DNA from: Anaerorhabdus furcosa
GTDB taxonomy: Bacteria > Bacillota_I > Bacilli_A > Erysipelotrichales > Erysipelotrichaceae
NCBI RefSeq assembly: GCF_900167375.1
Contig: NZ_FUWY01000006.1
Coordinates: 112,161-176,160 of the forward strand
Reading direction: 5' to 3'
Length of the DNA: 64,000 bases
Shown here: positions 47,424 to 56,912 of the stretch, piece by piece
How the letters are laid out: each line of letters begins with the position of its first letter
Position numbering within the stretch: position 1 is the first letter of the stretch
Translations under genes and position numbers: made by a program
Notes under the pieces: model-generated
Seen by the model: only the letters and a program-made list of their open reading frames with translations
Database searches by the model: none
Told to the model about the DNA's origin: nothing

Positions 47424-48719
47424 TTAACTCTTATCGGTAAAATACAATGAAATTTGGCTTTTACCATTTTGCTTAGCTTGATACATCGCTTGATCAGCTT
47501 GATTTATTACTTGATCAATAGAATCATTTTTTGAGAATAATGTTATACCGACACTACAAGTAACTTCAATTTCTTCATTTCCTATATATAATTTAAGTAA
47601 AGAAACAATATTCTCTGCTTTTCGCTTTACTTGTTCAATATCATCCACATCCTCAATTAAAACAATAAATTCATCGCCACCAATTCTTCCAATCAACTCA
47701 TTTTGAAAAACTGATTTTAACTTCTCTGCTGCATTAATCAATATTTTATCACCAAAAATGTGACCATATGTATCGTTTATGTTTTTAAAATAATCTAAAT
47801 CTATAAACAACAAAGCATTCATTTGATTAGGATGCTCTACTAAACATTGACTTATTCGTTCTTTCATACTTTGTCGGTTAAACAAATTAGTTAAATCATC
47901 ATGTTGTGCTTTCTCAGTTAAGTGTTGTTTCAATCTTATTTCTTCATCTGAATCTTGTAAAAAAGATACAAGTCTTAAAGAATTAGTAACTTTACTCATA
48001 TACATCTTCGACTTAATCTCAATCCAACGATAATTCTTTTTATCATTGCACATATATGTAATATGAGTGAACTCTTTAATACCTTTATTGTATTTTTCGA
48101 TTAATGCATTTAAATCATAAAATGAATTAAACTCATCTACGTACTCACTATGGATATAATCATTTGAAATTAATTTAACCATTCTTGTGAATTCTACACG
48201 TTCATAATTTTTTATTAAGTTCTTCCACATATCCCCTTCTGCACGTATCATTTGATTTTTCATTAAATCCGCTTCTAAAATATCTTTAAACATTGTTGTA
48301 GAAAGTTCACTCTTTTCTTTCTCTTCTTCCAACTCAATTTGAGCTGTAACATCACGAGCAATACCAAAAATACCAATCACATTGTTATTGTTATCACGAA
48401 TTAAATGCTTGCTGGTTGAGGAATATTTCTTTCTACCATTCTCATCAGGGATCGGTTCAATATTATTAATAATGGATACTTCACTTTCCATAAGTGCTTT
48501 ATCGTCTTCTATGTATCGTTTTGCAAGTTCAAAATCGAATAAATCATAATCTGTTTTCCCAATTAATTCATCCGATGTTCTCTTATTAACCATATTGGCA
48601 AAAGAGGTTGAACAATTAATATAAATTAAATTAGAATCTTTTATAAATAACAAATCATCTGATGTTTTAAATAAAGTTTCTAATGCTTTTATTAGAAATT
48701 CTGTTTTTTCCAAAGTCAT
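47424..48719 (-). CDS. PAS-GGDEF diguanylate cyclase
   Basis: 431 residues, cytoplasmic. PAS domain 1 is at about 15-125, with KDSNLIYINCSTSFANM and GIFGIARDVTAQIELEEE at its end. A second PAS-like domain follows at about 155-255, then GGDEF from about 270: DLDYFKNINDTYGHIFGD, RIGGDEFIVL, and QADQAMYQAKQNGKSQ. The active site is intact, and no RxxD I-site is visible in front of it. It probably makes c-di-GMP in response to a signal bound by PAS. It is co-transcribed with the HIT-like gene. Confidence 0.9.
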   Translation of the reverse strand: MTLEKTEFLIKALETLFKTSDDLLFIKDSNLIYINCSTSFANMVNKRTSDELIGKTDYDLFDFELAKRYIEDDKALMESEVSIINNIEPIPDENGRKKYSSTSKHLIRDNNNNVIGIFGIARDVTAQIELEEEKEKSELSTTMFKDILEADLMKNQMIRAEGDMWKNLIKNYERVEFTRMVKLISNDYIHSEYVDEFNSFYDLNALIEKYNKGIKEFTHITYMCNDKKNYRWIEIKSKMYMSKVTNSLRLVSFLQDSDEEIRLKQHLTEKAQHDDLTNLFNRQSMKERISQCLVEHPNQMNALLFIDLDYFKNINDTYGHIFGDKILINAAEKLKSVFQNELIGRIGGDEFIVLIEDVDDIEQVKRKAENIVSLLKLYIGNEEIEVTCSVGITLFSKNDSIDQVINQADQAMYQAKQNGKSQISLYFTDKS

Positions 48720-48732
48720 GAACTTTCCCCCA

Positions 48733-48756
48733 CAATCTACTTCTATCTAGATTGTA
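48733..48756. repeat. Inverted repeat just before the PAS-GGDEF gene
   Basis: ACAATCTA and TAGATTGT separated by 8 nt. On the minus strand the hairpin ends immediately before the GGGGGA ribosome binding site of the PAS-GGDEF gene, so it could affect its translation or act as an operator. Confidence 0.5.
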
Positions 48757-49047
48757 CCCATTAGTCTTAGTGATTCCATATTTATAAAAAAACAAATTTA
48801 AGCTTTTATAGATTCTAAAGGACTTAAATTGTTCTTTATATACATTCTTTTTTCAATTTATTTACTGGGTTACTCTATTACTTCAAGTTTTATCAAATCA
48901 AGTGAATTCTATCTTTATTCTATCATATTCATTTTAAATATATTCATACGAATTACTTTATTTCGACATATTTTCGAAATAAAATAGTACATTTTGACAA
49001 AAGATAAGACTTTTTTATATAAATTCCATTAAAAATATGAAATAAAG
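48757..49047. other. Intergenic region with no gene seen
   Basis: About 290 very A/T-rich bases between the GT2 operon end and the PAS-GGDEF gene. I looked for the conserved core of c-di-GMP riboswitches because of the neighbours and did not find it. A short inverted repeat TTTCGAaaTATTTTCGAAA-like stretch occurs near 48958-48980. Confidence 0.5.
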
Positions 49048-50454
49048 TTAGTCAGCATTATACTTCTCTCGTTTTATTTTATTCCAACGATTTTTATAAT
49101 ATTTGTAACGAATCATGGCATAAATACGAATATAATTGCACAATTGACGGTAGATAAAGGGTTCAAATAATGATAAGAGTACAATTTTCATTGATGATAG
49201 AAAATTAGAACTGCGCTCAGTCATGTATCTTTCTAAGAAAAGTGCAGATAATGTGATATTAAAGCTATAGATAATAATCGATATAAACAGAAATAAATAC
49301 ATTGTTGAGTTAAACAAACCCATAAAGAGGGCTATCAGAATAACAACATAGCCAAAAACTTCTATAACTGCAGAGAACAATTCAAAGAAAGTATAATAGA
49401 CTATACCCAATAATCCTACACGATCATACTTTGGATTAAATATTGCTTTTCTATGAAAATTAATACTTTGTATTAAACCAATATGCCATCGAATTCGTTG
49501 GTTTTTAAAGTCTTTGAATTTATTAGGTACTTGTGTAAAGCAATATGCATCTACTTGATTCTCTATGCGATATTCTCTTTTCTTTTCTATTTGATCTAAG
49601 TTTAATCGAATAACAAGTTCCATATCTTCACCAATTGTGTCCGTTCGATATCCACCTACTTCAATCACTCTGTCTTTTCTGAAAAGTCCAAATGCACCTG
49701 AAATAATTAAATTACTTCGAAATTGATTCCAAGCAACCCTTGATATCATAAAAACTCGCATATATTCAATAATTTGATATATAACTAAAAAACCTTTAGG
49801 AACTTTTTGACTAATGATTTCTCCATTTTCTATAACCAAATTGTTTGAAATTTTAATATTTCCTCCAACAGCAATCGTTCTTTTATCTACTAAAACAGGA
49901 TAAACTAGTTTTTGTATTGCATCTGGCTTTAATACACAATCTGCATCCATGGCGATAAATAAAGGATACCTACTCAAATTAATCCCCACATTTAGTGCAT
50001 CGGATTTTCCTCCATTTACTTTATCAACAACAATTAATAGATGACCATTAACTTCTCCTTCATAAATAACCTTAATTTCTTGCGTCTTAATTGATTTCTT
50101 AAAGAGTCTTTTTGATTCTTTTAAATCAAAATAACTCAAAACTCTTTCTAATGTATCATCACTTGATCCATCATTAATTAAAATTATTTCAAATTTTTCA
50201 TATTGTAATTTAGATAAAGACAACACACTATCTACAATAACTTCTCCTTCATTATAAGCAGGCACCAAAATAGAAACTGGAATATATTTTTCCGACATAT
50301 CATCAATGATGACACCAAACTCTCTATCTTCTTTTTTATGATTTGATAAGTAAATTGATGAAGCAATTATAATAACGCAAAAGAAAATCAAAATTATTAA
50401 AGTATAGAATATAATAATATTATTGAAAAATATTACAATTTGTTGAAGATTCAT
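49048..50454 (-). CDS. Processive family 2 glycosyltransferase (exopolysaccharide synthase, IcaA/PgaC-like)
   Basis: 468 residues. A membrane segment at about 8-33, a GT2 domain with INDGSSDDT, the metal motif MDADCV, GEDMEL (the TED-type catalytic base) and QRIRWHIG (QxxRW, product binding), then four hydrophobic segments. This set defines processive synthases of beta-linked polymers such as poly-GlcNAc or cellulose. No PilZ domain is fused. It ends an operon with a helical membrane protein and a glycosidase-like protein. The polymer is unknown. Confidence 0.85.
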   Translation of the reverse strand: MNLQQIVIFFNNIIIFYTLIILIFFCVIIIASSIYLSNHKKEDREFGVIIDDMSEKYIPVSILVPAYNEGEVIVDSVLSLSKLQYEKFEIILINDGSSDDTLERVLSYFDLKESKRLFKKSIKTQEIKVIYEGEVNGHLLIVVDKVNGGKSDALNVGINLSRYPLFIAMDADCVLKPDAIQKLVYPVLVDKRTIAVGGNIKISNNLVIENGEIISQKVPKGFLVIYQIIEYMRVFMISRVAWNQFRSNLIISGAFGLFRKDRVIEVGGYRTDTIGEDMELVIRLNLDQIEKKREYRIENQVDAYCFTQVPNKFKDFKNQRIRWHIGLIQSINFHRKAIFNPKYDRVGLLGIVYYTFFELFSAVIEVFGYVVILIALFMGLFNSTMYLFLFISIIIYSFNITLSALFLERYMTERSSNFLSSMKIVLLSLFEPFIYRQLCNYIRIYAMIRYKYYKNRWNKIKREKYNAD

Positions 50455-50458
50455 AGGA

Positions 50459-51421
50459 TTAACTCAAACTTTCTAGAATAGAAACAAAAACATATTTTCC
50501 ATTCTTATTTAATTTATCTACAAGTTGTTCTTCTTTATAATTGTTATCACATTTTTCTAAGTAACGAATCAAATAAACAAAGTAAACATATTCTGTATCA
50601 ACATATTCTTTTTTACTTGTAAGTCGATCCAATTCATCATAAGAAAACGAAACAAAATTATTTGAACCTAATTGCATAAAATATTGTATCGCAATGATTT
50701 TATGATTTAAATTACCTCTTACTAATGATTCACTTTGCCATTCAATTACACTACCTTCAAAATTTTTTAATAATCCTAAATACATTTCATCGCTTGAGAT
50801 TTCTCTTTGATTAAGTATATAATCAAATAAATTTTTAAATTTATCTAAACATCCAAGCCTTGCATAACCAAGCATAACATAATAACCAAGATACAAATTT
50901 TTACTATTCCTAAAATTCTCTTCATTCTTTTCAATGAAAAATAACGAGTTATCATCTCTAATAATACTTAACAATGCCAGTGTATTGTATATACCAAAAG
51001 TATTCTCTAGTTTTAAAACTATCTTATACAGATTTATTTCTTTAGCATAATCAATTAATTTTTTTCGTGTTACGTAAGACATATTATTTGTTGGATCCGA
51101 ATACTTTTTAATCGACTTAACAAATTCCTTAATAAATACGATTTCAAAATATTTATTTTTTATCAAAAGTTCACTCATTTCTTGGTATGAGTTTTGATTA
51201 CAACTCTCACCCTCAATAATGGCATTTATTAGAGTATTGATACTAGCAACATACTTTTGTCTAGCTACTTGTTCCTTTTTTACTTGTCTTTTCAATTTTA
51301 AAGTTTCTAAATACGAATAAATTTGTATACATAATATGATGTATAAACAAAAGATTGTAACGATCACAAATGTTTTAATTAAAAATGGTAAATCATACCA
51401 AAATAGGATTATATTACTCAT
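50459..51421 (-). CDS. Membrane-anchored helical protein of the polysaccharide operon
   Basis: 320 residues; family not recognised. One transmembrane helix at about residues 13-32, a short Lys/Arg-rich stretch, then about 270 residues of Leu/Ile/Tyr-rich helices that look like solenoid or TPR-type repeats. It lies between the glycosidase-like gene (8-nt overlap) and the GT2 synthase (4-nt gap), so a role as accessory or c-di-GMP-linked partner of the synthase is plausible but unproven. Confidence 0.7.
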   Translation of the reverse strand: MSNIILFWYDLPFLIKTFVIVTIFCLYIILCIQIYSYLETLKLKRQVKKEQVARQKYVASINTLINAIIEGESCNQNSYQEMSELLIKNKYFEIVFIKEFVKSIKKYSDPTNNMSYVTRKKLIDYAKEINLYKIVLKLENTFGIYNTLALLSIIRDDNSLFFIEKNEENFRNSKNLYLGYYVMLGYARLGCLDKFKNLFDYILNQREISSDEMYLGLLKNFEGSVIEWQSESLVRGNLNHKIIAIQYFMQLGSNNFVSFSYDELDRLTSKKEYVDTEYVYFVYLIRYLEKCDNNYKEEQLVDKLNKNGKYVFVSILESLS

Positions 51422-53504
51422 TAGCCCATACTTCCTTTACAATGTAATAAGATTCTTTGAGTCGCTCTGTATAGGATACTGTATCCCAATTTTTTATAGG
51501 TACATTTACATAATCAATTTTTCCTTTATACTTTATTCCTAATTCAAAAGATTCAATCTTTTTTGTTTTCATTTGAACTCCATCTACATGCTGTATGTAG
51601 TTTTCATAAAAGTCATCTAAGATTAACCCTTTACTTGGATTACTAAAATTTAATAGTTCCCATGCAATTCTTATTTCTAAATGATCTTTATCGAAATTAA
51701 AATCATTTAGGCAATTATAGCTATCATCATTCATATCAAGACTTCCATAGGTTAATTTACCTGTTGCATAATAGCTTGGTTCTATTTCTTTGCCACTTTC
51801 TGGCAAACGAATTCTATTTCTTAGTCTTAGACGAATTGGATTTAATTCATTTTTGCTGTATATTAAATTTTTTTGTAGTGGTAATTGCACATTTAATTGC
51901 TTGCCAAATAGATAGATAAAATTATCATAATATGGATCAACAAATAACTCCCCTATTTCATCATTTATGCTCAAGTAAAAATCCATTGGATATTGTAAAT
52001 CTTGAGTATCCAATTTTGAAAATCCCGACGTATTTATCGTATCAAAAAACAATTCAAAATTTTTATCATAAAAGTTAGAATCACTTGTTTTCAATACTAA
52101 TGTTAAATAAGCAGCATTACTATATATTTTCAAATCTATCGTATCATCCATTATTTTTGTTGATAGTAGTTTCTCATTTTTAGGTTCAAAACTCATTAGT
52201 CCAAAACTTGTTTCAGATGTTTGTACATCATGCCACATTGCTCTACCTGTTGAATCAGTTAACTCCATTGTGTTCCATGTGCGTTTAAACCACTCGTCTT
52301 GCCATGAGAAAATAATTGCTCCACTCATTTCTGCATCTTTAATATCTTGGGTTAAAGATAAAATAGCTTTTCCTTGATCTTTCTCGCTTATACCACCTTG
52401 ATTAAATTTTCGAGATAAATCATTGTGCGTTATTCCTCTAGATGTTGGTACTCCAAATTCTGAAATAATGACAGGTATTGTATGGTGATTCCTTAATCGT
52501 TTTAAATAATCTTGGTATGGATTTGTTTTTGCTTCATTAAGGAATGTAGATTGATCTTCAAAATTCAAGAAATCAGGATAATATGGATAAACATGATAAG
52601 ATGCAATCATTCCACACAAGTAATTATTTGTCTTATAAATATGCTCAACATCAAATCCCATCATTTTATTCATATCCTCTGGTTCATTTGGATGTTCTAA
52701 AGGATCACTCGTTGGCCAATTTGCAAACCCAATAATTGTTTGCCTACTATAATTTTTTGTTTCATAGTCAATTGCATAGTCACCATTATTTGCTAAGAAG
52801 ACTTCAAAAGGTGTTGCATTTTCAGTATATAAATACTTTCCTTCATATTTTTTCTTTTCACTGTTGTTTGAATTTGTTATTTCAATTGTATCACCAGAAA
52901 ACTCAATACCCAAAATATACATGCATGTATATTTACTTACGTCTGATTTGTATTCTCCATAAGCATGTCCACTTCTTTTATCTATTGTCGCATTACCATG
53001 CACCGCATTGATTACATTCTCTATTTCTAATGTGAAATCATTTGCAATTTTAGGATGATAAACATCATTGTACTCATTGATGTAATCTTCATTTAGATAA
53101 GCTCCTTGTATTAAATATAGTGGTGAAACAAACATATTAAAATCATATAATGCGTCATAAAAGTCAGGAGACTGTAATGTGTAGACACGAATATAATCTG
53201 CACCCATATCCTTGATATTCTTAAACCATTGTAAATATTCAGTTTTACTTATCGCAACTTCTCCTGGAAATTCATTTGGCTTTCCCAACCCAATATTTAC
53301 CCCTTTAATAAATATCTCCTCTAACTCTTTATTATTGTTTACTTGATATATTTTGTTACCATTCACAATGGCCATTGTACTAATGTTTTTACCCTCTACC
53401 TTTTTAACAACATAATTCTCATTAACATAGTTATTTAAGTAAAAACTACTTCCACTTACAACAGCAATAAATAGAACGATGCAAAATATAATATAACGCT
53501 TCAT
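51414..53504 (-). CDS. Extracytoplasmic glycosidase-like protein of the polysaccharide operon
   Basis: 696 residues. An uncleaved signal or anchor helix at about 4-24 is followed by a TIM-barrel-like region with a GH2/GH5-type flavour: ADYIRVYTLQSPDFYDAL (barrel strand), ASYHVYPYYPDFL, ISEFGVPTSRG (probable catalytic Glu in SEFG) and GAIIFSWQDEWFKRTWN. A beta-rich C-terminal half of about 300 residues follows. First gene of the operon (AAGGGG before ATG). By analogy with PgaB or BcsZ it may trim or modify the nascent polymer outside the cell. Family assignment is tentative. Confidence 0.65.
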   Translation of the reverse strand: MKRYIIFCIVLFIAVVSGSSFYLNNYVNENYVVKKVEGKNISTMAIVNGNKIYQVNNNKELEEIFIKGVNIGLGKPNEFPGEVAISKTEYLQWFKNIKDMGADYIRVYTLQSPDFYDALYDFNMFVSPLYLIQGAYLNEDYINEYNDVYHPKIANDFTLEIENVINAVHGNATIDKRSGHAYGEYKSDVSKYTCMYILGIEFSGDTIEITNSNNSEKKKYEGKYLYTENATPFEVFLANNGDYAIDYETKNYSRQTIIGFANWPTSDPLEHPNEPEDMNKMMGFDVEHIYKTNNYLCGMIASYHVYPYYPDFLNFEDQSTFLNEAKTNPYQDYLKRLRNHHTIPVIISEFGVPTSRGITHNDLSRKFNQGGISEKDQGKAILSLTQDIKDAEMSGAIIFSWQDEWFKRTWNTMELTDSTGRAMWHDVQTSETSFGLMSFEPKNEKLLSTKIMDDTIDLKIYSNAAYLTLVLKTSDSNFYDKNFELFFDTINTSGFSKLDTQDLQYPMDFYLSINDEIGELFVDPYYDNFIYLFGKQLNVQLPLQKNLIYSKNELNPIRLRLRNRIRLPESGKEIEPSYYATGKLTYGSLDMNDDSYNCLNDFNFDKDHLEIRIAWELLNFSNPSKGLILDDFYENYIQHVDGVQMKTKKIESFELGIKYKGKIDYVNVPIKNWDTVSYTERLKESYYIVKEVWANE

Positions 53505-53888
53505 ATATTCCCCTTAACCGATAATTATCTTTAAATTCATTATATACTACTTATTTACTTGATAGCGAAGATACTATTTAAATTTTTTTTCAAATTATTC
53601 GCCTATTCTTTAAAACTAAATATTAGTCATTAACTCATTTTGTATTCATGCAAATGAAACGTATATATTTTGAAATATCATGTCATATTGTTTACAACTA
53701 TACCTCTACAATTAAACGATTTACATACCAAAGTTTTCAGATATATAATTGTCTAAACTATGATTTCATCTCATTGTTGTATCAATTTCTTTGTGTTAGA
53801 ATGTAGGTAATATCTATCAAGTATCACATCAAATGATTTATTTCTTCTACTAACTAATAATCAGTTATATATATACAGGAGATATCAA
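53505..53888. other. Intergenic region between divergent genes
   Basis: About 380 A/T-rich bases separating the minus-strand polysaccharide operon from the plus-strand SBP-GGDEF-EAL gene. It must hold both promoters. I see no conserved riboswitch core and no open frame worth calling. Confidence 0.6.
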
Positions 53889-56108
53889 ATGCAAGGATTA
53901 CGGAAGATTTACATTATTTTAATGAATATTTTTTTATTAACAGTTGGATGGCTTTCACCGATTCAAGTTTTTGCAGAAGATGAAATTGAATTTACTACTG
54001 AGGAAAAAGCATACATAGACTATACTAAAGAAAATCCTATTTTAACTGGTATTATCCCTCATGCTTATCCTCTTTCAGCTTGTCCTTATGAAGTAGGTTC
54101 TTTTAAAGGTACAAACATCGAAATGTTAAATCTTATTTCAGAAATGTCTGGTTTGAGTTTTGAATTTACCTGTGTACCCACTGAAGAGAAAACACCTTAT
54201 GAAGCTTTAATAGATAATGAATTTCAACTTGTTGCAGGAACGATACGTTTGGATGTTTTTGAAAAAGACCAAAACTTGATTCTATCAGATCGTTTTTGTG
54301 ATGGTTCTGCAACTTGCATTGCAAAAAAAGATACCAATCCTTCTATCGTTAAAACTGGTAAGATTGCGGTCATGCAAGGTTATCAAGCTGGTTATGAATT
54401 TTCAAAAACGCAATTTCCTAATCACGAAATCGTTTTATATTTAAACAATTATGATGTTATCAATGCAGTAAATCGCGGAGAAGCTGATTTAGCAATGATT
54501 AGTCGTTATGTTGGTATTTATGAACTTCAAAGTCCTTTCTATGAAAATCTCACTGTACTTGCACCTTATCAACGTGTAGTCGATAGTGTTATTATGGGAA
54601 TCAATACTCCAAATAATGAAATTGCAATTTCCATTATTAATAAGACAATTGCCGCTATTGGCGAAGATGAATACAACAACATTCAAATGACTTATATTAT
54701 CCATAATCCATATAAATACTCATTCTTTGAAACTATCTTCAAATATCGTTTCTTCATTTTAGCAGGTACCGCATCTTTTATCGTTCTATTTTTACTATTA
54801 GCTCGATTATTTAGTGCACAAAAAGAAAAAGCATTGTTATCTAAAGATAATTTAACTGGTGCATATACTGATTCTGGTTTTGAATTACAAGTTACCAAGA
54901 TTCTTGCTCGTTCAAATAAACAATACTTCATCACTGTTTTTGATATATCTCATTTTAGTAGCTACAATGACTTATATGGAAAGGAACAAGGAGATGCATT
55001 ATTAAAAAAGATTGTACAAATAGTAACTACATTTCTTTGTGACCAAGATGCAATATGCCGATCTTATGCAGATAACTTTAGAGTTATCTCTTATAAGGAT
55101 GATATTTCCGAATTATTAGCCGATATTAAACGCGCTAACAACATGTTTAACCAATTAATTGATTCTAGTATGCGTTTTAGTTTTGGTATTTACCCAATAG
55201 AAGATCGTAGTATTCCTATTTCCAAAATGTTTGATTATGCAACAATTGCCAAAAAGATTGCGAAACATGACGCTAACTCGTTTATTCATGTTTTTGATAA
55301 AAACTTACATGATTTGCATCAATACGAAAGTAAAATTCTTTCACGTTTTGATCAAGCTTTAGCACAAAATGAATTCGTGGTTTATTATCAACCTAAAGTA
55401 GATGTAGATAGTAATGAAATAATTGGTGCTGAAGCATTAGTGCGATGGATCAATAATGAAGGTGTACTTGTTCCCCCTACCCAATTTATTGAATTATTTG
55501 AGAAGAATGGCCAAATTCAAAAGCTTGATTTCTATGTATTAGAACAAGTTTGCAAGTTTCAACAAATGCGAATAAAACAAGGTAAGCAATTATTCACAAT
55601 CTCTTCTAATTTCTCAAGAGTACATTTGTTTAGCAATGATTTTGTCCAAAGATTAAATACGCTAGTTGAACAATATGGTATTCCAAAAAGTTGTATTGAG
55701 ATAGAATGTACAGAAACTGCCATGGCGTATGATTCTGAAATATCCATTGCTATTCTCGGTCAACTCCAACACGAAGGATATTCAGTAGCTATGGATGACT
55801 TTGGACAAGCCTATTCATCATTAAATACATTGCGTTCAATGCCTTTAAATGTCGTTAAGTTAGATCGTGGTTTCTTACTTGCTACATTGGATGATGAAAA
55901 AGAAAAAGCAAATACTATTATTCGAAATATAGTATCACTTATTCATGATTTAAATTTAAAGATTGTAGCTGAGGGTGTTGAAAACTTAGAACAAGTAGTC
56001 TTCTTGAAAAGCGTAAATTGTGATTATATTCAAGGATATTACTACTCCATGCCATTAAGTGAATCAGCATTTATTGATTTACTAAGCAAGGGAATTTTCA
56101 TTCGATGA
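53889..56108 (+). CDS. Periplasmic-binding-domain sensor with degenerate GGDEF and intact EAL (probable c-di-GMP phosphodiesterase)
   Basis: 739 residues. A signal peptide (about 1-29), an SBP_bac_3-type ligand-binding domain (about 35-265), a transmembrane helix (about 283-303), a GGDEF-like domain whose signature reads ADNF, so no cyclase activity is expected, and an EAL domain with GAEALVRW, NFSRVHL, ECTETAM, AMDDFGQAYSSL, VKLDRGFL, VAEGVENLEQV and CDYIQGYYYS. It should lower c-di-GMP in answer to an external amino-acid-like ligand. AGGAG precedes the ATG. Divergent from the polysaccharide operon. Confidence 0.9.
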   Translation: MQGLRKIYIILMNIFLLTVGWLSPIQVFAEDEIEFTTEEKAYIDYTKENPILTGIIPHAYPLSACPYEVGSFKGTNIEMLNLISEMSGLSFEFTCVPTEEKTPYEALIDNEFQLVAGTIRLDVFEKDQNLILSDRFCDGSATCIAKKDTNPSIVKTGKIAVMQGYQAGYEFSKTQFPNHEIVLYLNNYDVINAVNRGEADLAMISRYVGIYELQSPFYENLTVLAPYQRVVDSVIMGINTPNNEIAISIINKTIAAIGEDEYNNIQMTYIIHNPYKYSFFETIFKYRFFILAGTASFIVLFLLLARLFSAQKEKALLSKDNLTGAYTDSGFELQVTKILARSNKQYFITVFDISHFSSYNDLYGKEQGDALLKKIVQIVTTFLCDQDAICRSYADNFRVISYKDDISELLADIKRANNMFNQLIDSSMRFSFGIYPIEDRSIPISKMFDYATIAKKIAKHDANSFIHVFDKNLHDLHQYESKILSRFDQALAQNEFVVYYQPKVDVDSNEIIGAEALVRWINNEGVLVPPTQFIELFEKNGQIQKLDFYVLEQVCKFQQMRIKQGKQLFTISSNFSRVHLFSNDFVQRLNTLVEQYGIPKSCIEIECTETAMAYDSEISIAILGQLQHEGYSVAMDDFGQAYSSLNTLRSMPLNVVKLDRGFLLATLDDEKEKANTIIRNIVSLIHDLNLKIVAEGVENLEQVVFLKSVNCDYIQGYYYSMPLSESAFIDLLSKGIFIR

Positions 56109-56153
56109 AATAGAAGTTATATTTTCATGCAAGAGAATCACTAAATACAATAA

Positions 56154-56190
56154 AAAAACTAACGTAGCATTATTGCATTCGTTAGTTTTT
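56154..56190. terminator. Terminator after the SBP-GGDEF-EAL gene
   Basis: AAAAACTAACG and CGTTAGTTTTT enclose a 15-nt loop; A- and T-runs on both sides allow both directions. Confidence 0.8.
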
Positions 56191-56200
56191 ATTTACGCTT

Positions 56201-56362
56201 TTATTTAAACATATAAAATAATGAAACTAGTATCATAATAACCAGTAATGCACCAATTTTATAAACACGATAAATTGATAGTTTCTTCATTTTCCAAAGT
56301 ATAATACTAACAACAAGTATCACCAAACAAAATAAGAATTGAGTTATCCACTGTTTTATCTC
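56201..56362 (-). other. Two-helix membrane micro-ORF without a good start codon
   Basis: The minus strand has an open frame of about 52 codons, ending at 56201, that would encode two hydrophobic helices (QFLFCLVILVVSIIL and IGALLVIMILVSLFY) split by a basic turn, like a small holin or toxin. A strong site AGAAGGAG sits upstream, but the start it suits (GTG at 56349-56351) is one base out of frame and stops after 14 codons. The only in-frame ATG with no upstream site is 56290 (29 residues). Probably decayed. Confidence 0.25.
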
Positions 56363-56387
56363 CTTCTAGATAAGAAAATTATTATGC

Positions 56388-56789
56388 TTATGATAATAGA
56401 TCCTTTACTTCTTCATCAATTTTATAAACACCATTGTATGGTAATTCAACAAAGAGTTGCGAGTTTCTTTCATAGATATAATATGTATAAAGTTGGTTTG
56501 TTGTTTTCAACTCTATACAATAATACGGTTTTTTGTTAGGAATCTCATTAAAACTTTGTGTGCGTGTTGGTTTTGAACTCTTAATATAATTCATTACTTC
56601 TTCTATTGAAACATCAATATCCATTTGATCATTTTCATCATAATAAACTATCTTTGATTCATTTATTTCTTGCAACTTTGGATAATCAATTGGCATTACA
56701 TATGGAAACATATTTATATAGATGAAATACGAACCCAATATAAACCCAACAATCACAACTAAAAATACAACAATGTATTTTTTCTTCAT
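56388..56789 (-). CDS. Small membrane-anchored protein, unknown
   Basis: 133 residues. An N-terminal transmembrane helix or signal anchor (about residues 5-27) and an extracytoplasmic part of about 100 residues rich in Tyr, Asn, Glu and beta-type strands. No motif recognised. Lone gene in the accessory region. Its size and layout resemble the product at 59383-59784, although the sequences are not clearly related. Confidence 0.6.
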   Translation of the reverse strand: MKKKYIVVFLVVIVGFILGSYFIYINMFPYVMPIDYPKLQEINESKIVYYDENDQMDIDVSIEEVMNYIKSSKPTRTQSFNEIPNKKPYYCIELKTTNQLYTYYIYERNSQLFVELPYNGVYKIDEEVKDLLS

Positions 56790-56912
56790 AATTTTTCTCC
56801 ATATTCTTACTATTAATTTAGTAATATTAATTTGTCACCTATATTTTTAGAAATATGTAATATTTTCTTTAAAGCAATCAGAAATTAAATATAACTTATA
56901 CTGGTTTATAAG

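Noticed and set aside
48757..49047. Possible c-di-GMP riboswitch next to GGDEF and GT2 genes
   Set aside because: The conserved core sequences of the known classes are not present on either strand.
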